The notes: a model not told the origin generated them from the sequence alone. Numbered from the stretch's first letter, positions 19,109 to 29,219 are shown. The stretch is DNA of 64,000 nt from Methanolobus tindarius DSM 2278 (GCF_000504205.1 NZ_AZAJ01000001.1:656879-720878); one strand, 5' to 3'. A program made the numbers and translations.

Positions 19109-20287
19109 ATGAAAAATGAGAAAAAAACGCAAATACTGAAAATAGCTTTTATAGTCCTCTTACTTTCAGGCATAATATTAAGTTCCGGATGTATTTCAGA
19201 ATCCGTAAAAAAAGTAGAGGGCATATTTGATCCCTCGTCGGTAACCCTGTTCCAGAGCGAAGATTACTACATACTGGATAGCAGTGAACTTACCATCCCC
19301 GTAGTTCCTTCCCAGAATCTGAACCTTTATGATGATAGCCCCGACAAATATACGGAAAACTTACCTGGTTTTGAGATATCCAGTTCCTATTATTATACTG
19401 AATTCTTTGAAGGCACAGAAGCTGTGATAAGTGTATATGCCAAGAATATGGGAGATACACCAGTATATATTTACCAGTTAGGCTTTAATCTGAATAAGGA
19501 AAATGAGATGGTCTTCCATGACTCTGGCGTTACTATTAAGCCTGAAGAAGAGGGACGTATTGGAATTTTATCCATCGAGGTTCCTGAAGATTCAACACAA
19601 ATGGAACTTGAACCTTTTGTTTCACTTCTTGTCCAGACAGAGTCCGGCAAATGGCACGATTATGAAATGCAGGAGTTTGAAGAAATAACAATTGAAGTAG
19701 CCGGGGAAATTGATGCACAGACTCCAAAATACTCAACAAACCCGGAGCAATTGTTTACTCTGGTAAATGAGAAAATAGACCCTTCTAACGTGCAGGTACG
19801 TACTATGGCAGCAGCTTCCGCTAAAAAATATCCGGGGCAATATAACATATACCAGATATGCCACCTTTTCGATGACACAAAAGAAAATATACAATACATA
19901 AGTGACCCGAGGGGAAAGGATCTGTGGTCAACACCGGGCGAAACAATCACAGTAGGAGCCGGCGATTGCGATGACTATGCTATTTTACTTGCATCACTCA
20001 TAGAAGCAATTGGAGGAACTTCAAGGATTTACCTCACGGATACCCATGCATTTGCAGCAGCATACATTGGAAATGACACGGAAACTATTGCAGATGCAAT
20101 CGTAGAATACTACGGACCGGTGCCAATCTATTACACAACGGATGAATATGGATGCTGGCTCATGATGGACCCTACATCAAGTATCTATGCAGGAGGACTT
20201 CCCGGAGGAACGGCACCGACTGAAAACGGATGGACTTTCCTCAATACCAGCACAGTGACTGTGATAGACATAGCTCCCCAGACTTAG
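19109..20287 (+). CDS. Transglutaminase-like lipoprotein
   Basis: Exported protein of 392 residues. The signal sequence ends in a lipobox-like SSGC (about residue 32). A central beta-rich segment is followed by a transglutaminase-like domain with candidate catalytic Cys in GAGDCDDYAILLASLIEAIGG and His in TDTHAFAAAYIG. Such archaeal proteins may act as surface proteases or crosslinkers; no substrate can be named. The ATG at 19109 has GGGGG about 7 bases upstream and is preferred to a TTG at 19094. Lies in a same-direction run with pth2 and truD. Confidence 0.78.
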   Translation: MKNEKKTQILKIAFIVLLLSGIILSSGCISESVKKVEGIFDPSSVTLFQSEDYYILDSSELTIPVVPSQNLNLYDDSPDKYTENLPGFEISSSYYYTEFFEGTEAVISVYAKNMGDTPVYIYQLGFNLNKENEMVFHDSGVTIKPEEEGRIGILSIEVPEDSTQMELEPFVSLLVQTESGKWHDYEMQEFEEITIEVAGEIDAQTPKYSTNPEQLFTLVNEKIDPSNVQVRTMAAASAKKYPGQYNIYQICHLFDDTKENIQYISDPRGKDLWSTPGETITVGAGDCDDYAILLASLIEAIGGTSRIYLTDTHAFAAAYIGNDTETIADAIVEYYGPVPIYYTTDEYGCWLMMDPTSSIYAGGLPGGTAPTENGWTFLNTSTVTVIDIAPQT

Positions 20288-20298
20288 GATGATAATAA

Positions 20299-21612
20299 AT
20301 GATACCAGAAATAGAAAAGAAAATGGGAATCGACCTTTACTGCACAGATGCCGAAGGCATTGGTGGTGTGCTCAGGCAGGAGCCGGAAGATTTTATTGTT
20401 AAAGAGATTACAAACCGCGAGGAAGGTGACAGCGGTAAGAACCTGATACTTGAACTTACTAAAACAAACTGGGACATGCATCATCTTGTCAGGGATATGT
20501 CCCGTAAACTTGGTATCAGCCAGAAAAGGATCGGCTTTGCAGGCACTAAGGATAAAAGAGCTAAGACCACCCAGAAAATCAGTATTTATGATGTCTCCGA
20601 AGAGGAGATTGAAAATTTCTATTTAAAGGATGTGGAACTGAAGGTTATTGGCAGATCAACCAGGTCAATAGGACTTGGAGACCTCTACGGGAATGAGTTT
20701 ATTATTACTATCAGGGACATTGACATGGAACCGGGGCAGCTTAACAAAACTCTTGAAGCCGCCACTAAAGAGATCGCTGAATACGGTGGTGTTCCTAACT
20801 TTTTCGGAGTACAGAGATTTGGAGCTGTAAGGCCTGTTACACATCTTGTAGGTGAACAGTTACTTCGCAGCGATGCAGAAAAAGCTGCCATGATCTATAT
20901 TGCAAAATCATTCCCTGATGAAATGGATGATATTAAGGTAGTCAGGGACTTCGTATGGGAAACACGGGATTTTGTCGAAGGACTGAAAACCTATCCTCTG
21001 CGCCTCAGGTATGAGAGAGCAATGATGCATTACCTTGTGGAAAATCCGGGAGATTATGCAGGTTCTTTCAGTGTGCTTTCCCCAAACATCAGGAAGATGT
21101 TCATACATGCCTACCAGTCATATGTATTCAATCGGATAATTTGCAAAAGAATAGAAAATGGACTTTCACTAAACATTGCCAGTCCAGGTGACATTGTTTG
21201 TTTCAGGAACAAAGAAGGACTTCCCGACACAGGCAAGATGCAGGCATCAACAGATGAAAATGTTGACGGAATGAACAATCTTCTCAAAAGAGACAGGGCA
21301 TTTTTAACCGCACCACTTGTAGGATATGAAAGCGAGTTTGCATCAGGAATTCCCGGTGAACTTGAAAAAAGCATATTCAATGAAACTGGAATCCCACAGG
21401 AAGCTTTCAGGATGAAGCAGATTCCCGATCTTGCATCCAAAGGACTTAGAAGGGAAATATTACTTCACTGCAAACCTGAATATCTTACAGCCGATGATGA
21501 ACTTAATCCTGGTAAAAGCAAGGTTACACTTACTTTCTCCCTTCCAAAAGGAAGTTACGCAACGACAGTCCTCAGGGAATACATGAAAACTGATCCTTTA
21601 AAAATGAGTTAG
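20299..21612 (+). CDS. truD: tRNA pseudouridine(13) synthase TruD
   Basis: Isomerises uridine to pseudouridine at tRNA position 13. 437 residues, the usual archaeal length including the inserted TRUD domain. The catalytic motif GFAGTKDKRAKTTQ lies near residues 78-91 with Asp in KDK as the likely nucleophile; the N-terminal EDFIVKEI and NFFGVQRFGA motifs are also present. Starts 11 bases after the transglutaminase-like gene and ends at a convergent terminator region. Confidence 0.95.
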   Translation: MIPEIEKKMGIDLYCTDAEGIGGVLRQEPEDFIVKEITNREEGDSGKNLILELTKTNWDMHHLVRDMSRKLGISQKRIGFAGTKDKRAKTTQKISIYDVSEEEIENFYLKDVELKVIGRSTRSIGLGDLYGNEFIITIRDIDMEPGQLNKTLEAATKEIAEYGGVPNFFGVQRFGAVRPVTHLVGEQLLRSDAEKAAMIYIAKSFPDEMDDIKVVRDFVWETRDFVEGLKTYPLRLRYERAMMHYLVENPGDYAGSFSVLSPNIRKMFIHAYQSYVFNRIICKRIENGLSLNIASPGDIVCFRNKEGLPDTGKMQASTDENVDGMNNLLKRDRAFLTAPLVGYESEFASGIPGELEKSIFNETGIPQEAFRMKQIPDLASKGLRREILLHCKPEYLTADDELNPGKSKVTLTFSLPKGSYATTVLREYMKTDPLKMS

Positions 21613-21656
21613 GCCCACAAATGTGGGCTTTTCTTAAGACAGATTTTAGAAAATCT
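21613..21656. terminator. Convergent terminator region between truD and pyrG
   Basis: First hairpin GCCCAC-AAAT-GTGGGC (21613-21628) followed by TTTTCTT, directly after the truD stop. A second inverted repeat, AGATTTT / AAAATCT (21641-21656), follows and is bounded by T-rich sequence on both strands, suited to ending transcription from either side. Confidence 0.6.
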
Positions 21657-21693
21657 ATTTCTTAAAATTCTTCTTTTATTTCAGTCCTGAAAA

Positions 21694-23274
21694 TCAGAGC
21701 ATAGCCTCAATAAAGGCCTTGAACGGTGGTGAAGGTCTTCCCGGCCTTGATTTGAATTCAGGATGGAACTGTGATGCAAAAAAGAACTTCTTACCGGGAA
21801 TTTCAGCAATCTCCATTCTGTTTCTGTTCTTACCAGAGAACACCATTCCACTTGCTTCTATCTTCTCTACATAGTTAGGATTGACTTCGTATCTATGCCT
21901 GTGACGTTCAACTATTTTGGACTGGCCATATATCTTTTCTGCAAGTGAACCGGATTTAAGATCTGCATCATAATCTCCAAGACGCATTGTTGCACCCATA
22001 TCAACCACATTCTCCTGTTCCGGAAGAATGTCAATCACAGGATAAGGAGTATCCTCATCAAATTCGGCACTGTTGGCACCTTCAAGACCTGCAACATTTC
22101 TTGCAAACTCAATAACAGATAACTGCATTCCAAGGCAAAGTCCAAGATATGGAAGATCATTCTCCCTTGCAAACTGAATTGCCTTTATTTTACCCTCGGT
22201 TCCCCTTTCGCCAAAACCACCTGGAACAAGGATACCATCATATTCTGAAAGTGAGTTTATTGTTTCAGGATGCTCTTCAAAGGTTTCTGCATTTATCCAG
22301 CACACATCATAGTTGACACCGCACTCTATTGCAGCGTGTTTGATGGATGCACTGATACTGAGATATGAATCTTCAAGATGAGTGTACTTTCCGACAATAC
22401 CTATCTTGACCTCACCTTTGAGATTGTGCATTTTATCAACCATGTTCTCCCAGGACTTATCCTCAGAACTTGTTGAATTAAGTTTAAGATGTTTCATGAG
22501 GAAAGAAGTAAGACCTTCCTGCTCAAGCATCAAAGGTACTTCATAAATATCATTTGCATCATGAGCACTTATCACAGCTTCTTCTGAAACATCACAGAAA
22601 AGGGATATCTTGGAAATTGTTCCTTCATTAAGTGGTTCAGGACATCTGGTTACTATAATATTAGGTTTGAGACCAAGTTCTCTCAGCTCTTTTACTGAGT
22701 GCTGAGTTGGTTTTGTTTTCTGGTCACCCTGTGGGTCCATAGGTACAAGTGTCACGTGCACAAAAGCAAGATTTTCTTTGGGCTCTTCCCTGTACATCTG
22801 TCTTACTGCCTCAAGGAAAGGCATACTCTCGATGTCACCTACAGTACCGCCAACCTCTATCATACAGACATCAGCACCACTTTTGGCAGCAACCCTTCGA
22901 ATGCGTTCTTTTATCTCATTTGTGATATGAGGAATGATCTGCACTGTCTTGCCAAGATACTCACCTCTGCGCTCCTTGGAAATCACAGATTCATAGACTT
23001 TTCCTGTTGTCAGGTTGTGCTCCCTTGTAAGCTCGGTATCAAGGAAACGTTCATAGTTTCCAAGATCAAGGTCCACTTCTCCTCCGTCTTTCAGGACAAA
23101 AACCTCTCCATGCTGGAACGGGCTCATAGTACCTGCATCAATATTGATATAGGGGTCAATCTTAATGGCTGTGACCTTGTAGCCCTTGTTCTTCAGGTTA
23201 CGTCCTATTGAAGCAGTGGTTATTCCTTTTCCAAGTCCACTCATTACACCGCCGGTAACTATGATATATTTCAT
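21694..23274 (-). CDS. pyrG: CTP synthase
   Basis: Makes CTP from UTP, ATP and glutamine. 526 residues in two domains: the N-terminal amidoligase ([27 protein letters not shown] loop; [20 protein letters not shown]) and the C-terminal class I glutaminase with nucleophile Cys in LGLCLGMQL and His/Glu in FHPEFKSRP. Start at 23274 is supported by GGTGA 5 bases upstream and the family N-terminus; a GTG three codons upstream overlaps that site. Located just downstream of the membrane-anchored protein gene in the same direction. Confidence 0.96.
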   Translation of the reverse strand: MKYIIVTGGVMSGLGKGITTASIGRNLKNKGYKVTAIKIDPYINIDAGTMSPFQHGEVFVLKDGGEVDLDLGNYERFLDTELTREHNLTTGKVYESVISKERRGEYLGKTVQIIPHITNEIKERIRRVAAKSGADVCMIEVGGTVGDIESMPFLEAVRQMYREEPKENLAFVHVTLVPMDPQGDQKTKPTQHSVKELRELGLKPNIIVTRCPEPLNEGTISKISLFCDVSEEAVISAHDANDIYEVPLMLEQEGLTSFLMKHLKLNSTSSEDKSWENMVDKMHNLKGEVKIGIVGKYTHLEDSYLSISASIKHAAIECGVNYDVCWINAETFEEHPETINSLSEYDGILVPGGFGERGTEGKIKAIQFARENDLPYLGLCLGMQLSVIEFARNVAGLEGANSAEFDEDTPYPVIDILPEQENVVDMGATMRLGDYDADLKSGSLAEKIYGQSKIVERHRHRYEVNPNYVEKIEASGMVFSGKNRNRMEIAEIPGKKFFFASQFHPEFKSRPGRPSPPFKAFIEAML

Positions 23275-23288
23275 ATTATTCACCTTGA

Positions 23289-24020
23289 TTATCTTTTAGA
23301 TTTAGGAAGTCTCATTAATAGATAAGCCATCAAAAATGTCAGCATGATCGAATAGAACACAGAATTGTAGAAACTAAAGAACTGTTCAAGATCAAGTGAC
23401 AGTATAAATGAAACTAATAAAGCAGCAATTAACAGTAAAATAAGAACTTTCAGTATCCCGCCTGAATACGGGGAAATTGCTTTGAAAGCCGAATTGAACA
23501 TTTCAGAAGGAATTGATGGAAGCTGAAAATTCCAGTGATCTTCTCCGAACATAGAAGAAGATAACGATTTAGATGATGATTTGGATGATTTAGAAGATTT
23601 TGATGCTGATTTTGGCTTTGGTGATGATGTTGCAGGCTTATAAAGAGATTCATCAACATCAACGGAAAAACTGGCCTCATTTGGTCCAGGATGACCAAGA
23701 TTCAAGTTAAAACCCTGTCGTTTGGAACCGTAACCCACAGTAATATATACCTGTCCTTTTGTGTAGAGTCTTCCATCATATGGAATTCGTGCTATCAAAG
23801 GGATGTATTCCTCATGTTTAACATAAGGATTGTCTTCAAGAACTGTGATATTTTCTCTCAGAGTGTCACTTACGGATAAATTGACATGCGTGGGAGCGCC
23901 GTAATTTATAAGCACAACCTCAAAACTGCGTTCCTCGCCGGGAGATAATGGTAACTCAACAGTATCCGTGTCGAATTCAATAGAATTTACTCCCAGTCTG
24001 TTGATATGAACCTGCTGCAA
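23289..24020 (-). CDS. Membrane-anchored protein with N-terminal beta domain and Ser/Lys linker
   Basis: 243 residues of unknown function. The N-terminal 125 residues look like an extracellular beta-sandwich ([31 protein letters not shown]). A low-complexity Ser/Lys/Pro linker follows (about 130-155), then two C-terminal membrane helices (roughly 190-212 and 217-237) and a basic end (MRLPKSKR). It may belong to a DUF7524-type archaeal family; I am not certain. TTG start with GGTGAGG 8 bases upstream. Placed between Trm112 and pyrG genes in one direction, so probably one transcript. Confidence 0.6.
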   Translation of the reverse strand: MQQVHINRLGVNSIEFDTDTVELPLSPGEERSFEVVLINYGAPTHVNLSVSDTLRENITVLEDNPYVKHEEYIPLIARIPYDGRLYTKGQVYITVGYGSKRQGFNLNLGHPGPNEASFSVDVDESLYKPATSSPKPKSASKSSKSSKSSSKSLSSSMFGEDHWNFQLPSIPSEMFNSAFKAISPYSGGILKVLILLLIAALLVSFILSLDLEQFFSFYNSVFYSIMLTFLMAYLLMRLPKSKR

Positions 24021-24039
24021 TTAAATGTCCTCACCGGTC

Positions 24040-24222
24040 TTATTCCCTGAGATCAGGCGGAAGCATATTTGGAATACCTTCCTCTATGGGATAGTACTCG
24101 TTACAAACAGAACAATACAGTGTGCCTGAAATTACCTCATTGCCATCTTCCTTTTCGATGTTCAGGACAAGGTCCCCTTTGCAAATCGGGCAGGCAAGAA
24201 TATTCATAAGGTCTTTCTTCAG
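24040..24222 (-). CDS. Trm112/UPF0434-family zinc-ribbon protein
   Basis: About 60-residue protein with two CxxC pairs (LACPICKGDLVL and LYCSVCNEYYPIEEGIPNMLP), the Trm112 fold. Eukaryotic and archaeal Trm112 activates several methyltransferases that modify tRNA, rRNA or release factor. Start is unusual: a GGTGGTGA sequence lies 5 bases before an in-frame CTG at 24222, which would give (M)KKDLMNILACP, exactly where family members begin. A GTG at 24234 overlaps that ribosome site and is the conventional alternative. Ends 19 bases before the next gene. Confidence 0.85.
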   Translation of the reverse strand: MKKDLMNILACPICKGDLVLNIEKEDGNEVISGTLYCSVCNEYYPIEEGIPNMLPPDLRE

Positions 24223-24362
24223 CTTAATCACCACCTTTCAATACGTTGCAATAAATATAAGGTTTTTCTATCACCAAAACTATAAAAATAGAACAGGTTG
24301 ACCAGATTAGCAGCATGAATGAAGAGATAGTTTAATTTAGAACCTGAAATGTACAATATTCC

Positions 24363-25301
24363 ATGTTCTCGATCTTTCTGGAAGTATTGGACTTTGCCAT
24401 ACCTATTCTTATTATGATCTTTGTGGGATTGTTCGGTACCGGAATTCTGATAGAACTCGGTTTTATGCAGAAATTTTCCGGTCTTGTCAGGCCACTTTTT
24501 AAGTATACTAATCTTCCGGACACATGTGCATCATCATTTCTTGTAGCCATGGGATCAACCGTTGCTGCAAATGGTATGGTTGTAAACTTTAAAGAGAACG
24601 GATGCATTAATGAAAAGGAAACAATGTTGTGTGCTGTACTAAACAGTACTCCTGCATACGTAAGAGAAATTATCACTTACCAGATACCCATTGTTCTACC
24701 TGCACTCGGACCCATTGTTGGCGGTTTCTATGTAACTGTATTTATAATCACAGCCATTGTGAAGGTAAGTGCAGTTATAATATTAAGCAGGTTGTTCCTT
24801 GAGAAAAACAAATGTATGTACGACGATAAAGTTGCAGGTAAAAAAGTAACTTTGACTGAAGCTGTGAAAAAGTCACTTAAGCGCAACAAGAAGCTATTCA
24901 AAAAAATAGCCATCATTTACCTGTCAATGACAACACTGGTATTCTATCTAAGGGAAAACGGTGCATTTGAGATTTTCAATGTGTTACCGCTTGCAGATAT
25001 ATTTGGAATTCCACCTGAAAGTATAGTACCGCTTACCAGTTACGTTGCAAGTCCGATTCTTGGAATATCCCTTCTCGGACCAATGATAAGCAATAATGGT
25101 ATCTCATATATTCAGGCAATGATAGTACTTATGCTTGGAAGCATGTTCATGCTGCCGATTTTTAGTGTGAGGACCTTGCTGCCAAGATATGTATCCATAT
25201 TCGGACCAAAAACCGGTGTCAAAATAGTGGCATTTTCAACAGGAATAAGCGTAATAGTCAGATTCTGTTTCCTGATAATTTTGCTTACAATTGCAAATTA
25301 A
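24363..25301 (+). CDS. Nucleoside-recognition (GATE) domain membrane protein
   Basis: 312-residue membrane protein with about eight helices and two Gate-like halves (FVGLFGTGILIELGFMQKFSGLVRPLF and LLGPMISNNGISYIQAMIV). Similar to the nucleoside-recognition domain proteins found alone in methanogens and in spore proteins of bacteria; substrate is unproven. An interior GSTVAANGMVVNF motif and Pro-rich turns support a transport role. No clear ribosome site lies before the ATG; a TTTAATTTA element about 30 bases upstream would allow a leaderless transcript. Confidence 0.75.
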   Translation: MFSIFLEVLDFAIPILIMIFVGLFGTGILIELGFMQKFSGLVRPLFKYTNLPDTCASSFLVAMGSTVAANGMVVNFKENGCINEKETMLCAVLNSTPAYVREIITYQIPIVLPALGPIVGGFYVTVFIITAIVKVSAVIILSRLFLEKNKCMYDDKVAGKKVTLTEAVKKSLKRNKKLFKKIAIIYLSMTTLVFYLRENGAFEIFNVLPLADIFGIPPESIVPLTSYVASPILGISLLGPMISNNGISYIQAMIVLMLGSMFMLPIFSVRTLLPRYVSIFGPKTGVKIVAFSTGISVIVRFCFLIILLTIAN

Positions 25302-25630
25302 ATCCCGGTTTAAAATCTGTTTTCAGATAGCAATGGATAGCGCAGCTGGTCGATACAGCATATTGCAACTAATATATAATGAGAAATATTATATACTACT
25401 CTCTATATAGTTAAATTGCATAATTTGCACAGGCTTTATTTTTTAGCCTGAACCTGTATAGAATATGTAATTGTGGAAGCGACTTTAAAAAGGAAAAGTT
25501 CAAACGAACAATAAATTAATATAATATATTATCCCCTATATAATAACGTAGAAATACAATCCATATTCTACTAAATATAGTGCAAATACTGCACATATTA
25601 TGCAATACCAAACATGGGAGATATGAACAA
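25302..25630. other. Intergenic region upstream of the chemotaxis operon
   Basis: About 330 bases, very AT-rich, no gene seen. It holds a possible terminator for the upstream gene (CAGGCT / AGCCTG, 25430-25450, enclosing a T-rich loop), TGCA-rich inverted elements (25416-25430 and 25580-25605) and a TATA box (25537-25543). Confidence 0.5.
25537..25543 (+). promoter_or_regulatory. Putative TATA box of the chemotaxis operon
   Basis: TATATAA within CCCCTATATAATAACG. Transcription would start near 25568, giving a leader of about 60 bases before cheY. Assigned by pattern and distance only; the surrounding AT-richness makes false matches easy. Confidence 0.35.
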
Positions 25631-25987
25631 ATGGTAAAAGTAATGATTGTGGATGATGCTGCCTTCATGCGCATGGTCATCAAAGACATATTAACAAAAA
25701 ATGGTCATGAAGTAGTTGCCGAATGTGTTGATGGACTTGATGCTGTGAACAAATATCCAGAGGTAAAGCCTGAGCTCGTTTTCATGGATATTGTCATGCC
25801 AAACATGGAAGGAATAGACGCGCTCAAAAAGATAATGGAAATGGACCCGGCTGCAAAAGTAGTTATGTGTTCATCCATCGGACAGCAATCTGTTGTCACA
25901 GATGCGCTTAAAACCGGTGCCCTTGACTTTATAGTCAAGCCATTTGATGCAGCAAAAGTTCTCGAAGTAATTGGAAAAGTAATCTAA
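25631..25987 (+). CDS. cheY: Chemotaxis response regulator CheY
   Basis: Single receiver domain, 118 residues. It receives phosphate from CheA and signals to the motility motor (in archaea through adaptor CheF, not seen here). Acidic pocket VDDA at 8-10, phospho-acceptor Asp53 in FMDIVMP, switch Ser/Thr region MCSSIGQ and KPFD lysine near 100. The ATG at 25631 is chosen because family proteins start at VKVMIVDDA; an upstream in-frame ATG adds 17 residues with no homology. First gene of the operon, 1 base before cheB. Confidence 0.93.
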   Translation: MVKVMIVDDAAFMRMVIKDILTKNGHEVVAECVDGLDAVNKYPEVKPELVFMDIVMPNMEGIDALKKIMEMDPAAKVVMCSSIGQQSVVTDALKTGALDFIVKPFDAAKVLEVIGKVI

Positions 25988-25988
25988 T

Positions 25989-27092
25989 ATGACTATCAAT
26001 GCACTTGTGGTCGATGACTCCGCGCTCATGCGAAAGGTCATCTCGGATATCCTGAAAGAAGACCCGGAATTAAACGTAATAGCTACGGCCAGAAACGGTC
26101 TTGAAGCTGTTGAAAAGGTCGAACAGTTCAGGCCGGACGTGGTGACTTTGGATATTGAGATGCCTGTACTTGACGGATTGCACGCTCTGGGATATATCAT
26201 GAGCGAATGCCCAACTCCAGTAGTCATGTTAACGGCGGTCGACTCCAGGTCTGCGGAAAGTACACTGAATGCATTTGAATACGGAGCAGTAGACTTTATA
26301 CAAAAACCTTCAGGAAACATAAGTGTTAACATTGCGGATATAGCCGATGAGATCCGCAAAAAAGTAAAGATGGCTTCTAAAGTGGATCTGAAAAAACTCG
26401 GATTCATGGAAGAACACGTAAAAATATCTCGTGAAAATAAAGGTAAACCTTTGCCACCTAAACCAAAGAAAAGTAATTCAAAAATCGTGCACCATGCAAA
26501 CGGAAAAATAATCGCCATTGCATCTTCCACAGGCGGACCCCGTGCCCTGGAACAAGTAGTTCCTAAATTACCGGGCAACCTGAAAGTGCCTGTAGTAATT
26601 GTCCAGCACATGCCTGCAGGATTTACAGCATCCCTGGCACAAAGGCTGGATGGACAGTCTGCACTGACTGTTACCGAAGCCAAAGAAGGAGATGTTCTCC
26701 AACCGGGACATGCCTATCTTGCACCGGGAAATTACCACATGGAGATTGCATCTGTTGAGAAGGGTGGAATTCACCATGAAGTTGTTAAACTCAACCAGAA
26801 ACCCCGTGAGCAAGGAGTAAGACCCTGCGCAAATATTCTCTTCAAATCACTTGTGCCTATCTATGGATCTAATATAGTGTCGGCAGTTCTGACAGGAATG
26901 GGAGCAGATGGTGCTGATGGTGTGGAAGACATAAAAAAAGCAGGTGGTAAAGCAATCGCTGAGGATGAAAGGTCATGTGTGGTATATGGTATGCCAAAAG
27001 CAGTTGTCCAGAGAGGACTTGCTGATAGTATTGTACCTCTTGAAAGGATATCTTCGGAGATAGTACGAATGCTGAACTCATCCGGTGATTAA
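25989..27092 (+). CDS. cheB: Chemotaxis protein-glutamate methylesterase CheB
   Basis: Two-domain adaptation enzyme, 367 residues: receiver domain (acceptor Asp55 in TLDIEMP) and C-terminal methylesterase/deamidase that removes methyl groups from receptor glutamates. Catalytic triad candidates are Ser in IASSTGGPRALE (about 179), His in VQHMPAGF (about 206) and Asp in LTGMGADGADGV (about 306). Full length. Its ATG follows the cheY stop by one base. Confidence 0.95.
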   Translation: MTINALVVDDSALMRKVISDILKEDPELNVIATARNGLEAVEKVEQFRPDVVTLDIEMPVLDGLHALGYIMSECPTPVVMLTAVDSRSAESTLNAFEYGAVDFIQKPSGNISVNIADIADEIRKKVKMASKVDLKKLGFMEEHVKISRENKGKPLPPKPKKSNSKIVHHANGKIIAIASSTGGPRALEQVVPKLPGNLKVPVVIVQHMPAGFTASLAQRLDGQSALTVTEAKEGDVLQPGHAYLAPGNYHMEIASVEKGGIHHEVVKLNQKPREQGVRPCANILFKSLVPIYGSNIVSAVLTGMGADGADGVEDIKKAGGKAIAEDERSCVVYGMPKAVVQRGLADSIVPLERISSEIVRMLNSSGD

Positions 27093-27143
27093 AATGTGTA
27101 TGAAAAGTGAGAAGGTCATTATTTTCTCAGGGTTGGTGTGACC

Positions 27144-29219
27144 ATGGATATGTCAGAATACAAAGAAATATTTAGAGCAGAATCGGAAGAGCATCTGCAA
27201 CAACTTAACGATTCATTACTGGGGCTTGAACAAAACCCCAATGAACTGGAATATATCAATACCATGTTCCGATCAGCACATACCCTGAAGGGAATGTCTG
27301 CTACAATGGGTTTTAACACAATTTCAGAACTGACCCATGAAATGGAAAACCTGATGGACATGGTTAGGAAATCACAGGTAGAAGTGAGCAACGGATTAAT
27401 AGACATTCTTTTTGAATGCCTGGACACACTGGAAGCACTTGTTGAAGCTGTTGACAGTGGAGAAGAAGTAGATATTGCTCATCTTCAGGCAACCCTTGCA
27501 CAGGCAATGGAAGGAACCATGCCAGTACAGGAGATAAAGGGTTCTGTAACTGCAAGTATTGATACCATTCAAAATGAAATAGGTAAAGAAATTCCAGAGC
27601 AAAACGCAGAAAACGATACCGAAACTGAAGCAAAGGTTGAGGTTGCCCCTGTTGTTGATAATATTGAATTATCAGATAACGAAAAGCAAGCTATCGAGGA
27701 AGCTGTAAGTGAAGGCAACCGTGTGGTTTCACTGAAAGTTCTTCTTGATGAATCATGCGTCCTGAAATCTGCCAGATCAACTCTGGTACTCATCAATGTA
27801 TCCAAAATGGGAGAAATAATAAGATGTGTCCCCACAGAAGCAGAACTTGAAGATGAGAAATTTGATTTAGACTTCACAGTAATTTTCGCAACTAAATCAT
27901 CTGATGATGACATAGTTGGAACTATTAAGAAGATTTCAGAGATAAAGGATGTAGTTCCTACAACCATCGCTGAAAGTTCAAAAGTTGAAGAAAAGCAGCA
28001 GGAAAAAAAGAAAGAAGAAACAGAAGAAAAGAAAAGTGCTTCTGCTGTTAAAAGGTCTGATGCTGTCAAGAGTATACAGAGTGTAAGAGTAAATATAGAG
28101 CGTCTTGACAACCTGATGAACCTTGTTGGGGAACTGATTATCAACAAAATAAGGCTAAACCAGCTTGCATCTGATCTTAATGCAAAAGATCTGGACGAAT
28201 CTCTTGCAAATCTTGACAGGCTGACTAATGAGATCCAGACTGAAGTTATGGAATCCAGGATGGTTCCTATTGACCAGATTTTCAGCAGATTCCCAAGAAT
28301 GGTAAGAGACCTTGCCAAGTCTGAAGGAAAACAAATCAACCTGATTATTGAAGGTAAAGAAATCGAGCTGGACAGGACCGTACTGGACGAGATTGGCGAC
28401 CCATTGGTTCACCTTCTAAGAAATGCTGTGGATCATGGAATTGAATCCGAAGAAGAGCGTAAGCAACTTGGAAAACCTGTTGCGGGTCTTGTAAGACTGG
28501 CAGCTTCACGTCAGAGAAACAGTGTGCTCATTGAAGTAGAAGACGATGGTAAGGGAATGGACCCCGGACATCTGAGAGACATAGCTGTTAAAAAGGGAGT
28601 TCTGACCAGAGAAGAAGTTGACAAATTATCAGACACCGATGCGCTGAATCTCATATTTATGCCTGGTTTTAGCGGAGCAAAGGTTGTTACCGATATCTCT
28701 GGAAGAGGTGTTGGAATGGACGCTGTCAAGACAAAGATTGAAGCTCTTGGCGGAAGTGTCAAAATCAGCTCTGTTCCGGGCCAGGGTAGCATAATGAAGC
28801 TGCAGCTACCACTTACAGTTGCAATCATTCAGTCACTCATGGTTACTGTAGCCGGGGAAACATACGCCATTCCTCTTGGTAATGTTATCCGTGATGTTGG
28901 AATCAAATCCAGTGACATTAAAACCATCGAAGGAAAAGAAGTCATCATGCTCAGGGGAGAAGTACTTCCGTTACTTAGATTGCATGATGTACTCGAATGT
29001 CCCACCGAAGCAGAAGACAAGCAGAACCTAATCGTTGTGGTTGTCGAAAAGATGGGAAGCAACATCGGACTTGTCGTTGATGACCTCCTTGGACAGCAAG
29101 AAGTAATCATCAAAACTCTTGATAATAAACTTTTGAAAAATATGAAAGGATTTGCAGGCGCGACTATCCTCGGAGATGGAAGTGTTTCACTGATCCTTGA
29201 TATTGCTACATTGATCTAA
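27144..29219 (+). CDS. cheA: Chemotaxis histidine kinase CheA
   Basis: Central kinase, 691 residues. Order: P1 phosphotransfer with His46 (RSAHTLKGM), a divergent P2 region followed by an acidic/Lys linker (about 270-295), P3 dimerisation (IQSVRVNIERLDNLMNLVGELI), P4 ATPase (N box LLRNAVDHGIESEEER, G1 VEDDGKGMD, G2 GRGVGMDAVK) and P5 CheW-like domain (IIQSLMVTVAGETYAIPLGNV) at the end. I chose the ATG at 27144, with GGTG 5 bases upstream, over a GTG at 27138. CheY and CheB, encoded upstream, are its phosphate targets. Confidence 0.95.
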   Translation: MDMSEYKEIFRAESEEHLQQLNDSLLGLEQNPNELEYINTMFRSAHTLKGMSATMGFNTISELTHEMENLMDMVRKSQVEVSNGLIDILFECLDTLEALVEAVDSGEEVDIAHLQATLAQAMEGTMPVQEIKGSVTASIDTIQNEIGKEIPEQNAENDTETEAKVEVAPVVDNIELSDNEKQAIEEAVSEGNRVVSLKVLLDESCVLKSARSTLVLINVSKMGEIIRCVPTEAELEDEKFDLDFTVIFATKSSDDDIVGTIKKISEIKDVVPTTIAESSKVEEKQQEKKKEETEEKKSASAVKRSDAVKSIQSVRVNIERLDNLMNLVGELIINKIRLNQLASDLNAKDLDESLANLDRLTNEIQTEVMESRMVPIDQIFSRFPRMVRDLAKSEGKQINLIIEGKEIELDRTVLDEIGDPLVHLLRNAVDHGIESEEERKQLGKPVAGLVRLAASRQRNSVLIEVEDDGKGMDPGHLRDIAVKKGVLTREEVDKLSDTDALNLIFMPGFSGAKVVTDISGRGVGMDAVKTKIEALGGSVKISSVPGQGSIMKLQLPLTVAIIQSLMVTVAGETYAIPLGNVIRDVGIKSSDIKTIEGKEVIMLRGEVLPLLRLHDVLECPTEAEDKQNLIVVVVEKMGSNIGLVVDDLLGQQEVIIKTLDNKLLKNMKGFAGATILGDGSVSLILDIATLI

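Noticed and set aside
25871-26683. Open frame of 270 codons on the minus strand over cheB
   Set aside because: Antisense to a well-supported gene, with no ribosome site or recognisable domain; a shadow of cheB codon use.
28000-28060. Lys/Glu-rich run in CheA as a possible assembly problem or repeat expansion
   Set aside because: It is in frame and in the expected linker between P2 and P3; charged linkers are usual in CheA.
27569-28339. Open frame of 256 codons on the minus strand over cheA
   Set aside because: Antisense to CheA P2-P3 coding sequence; composition is Ser/Leu-rich as expected from reverse reading of Glu/Lys/Asp-rich sequence.
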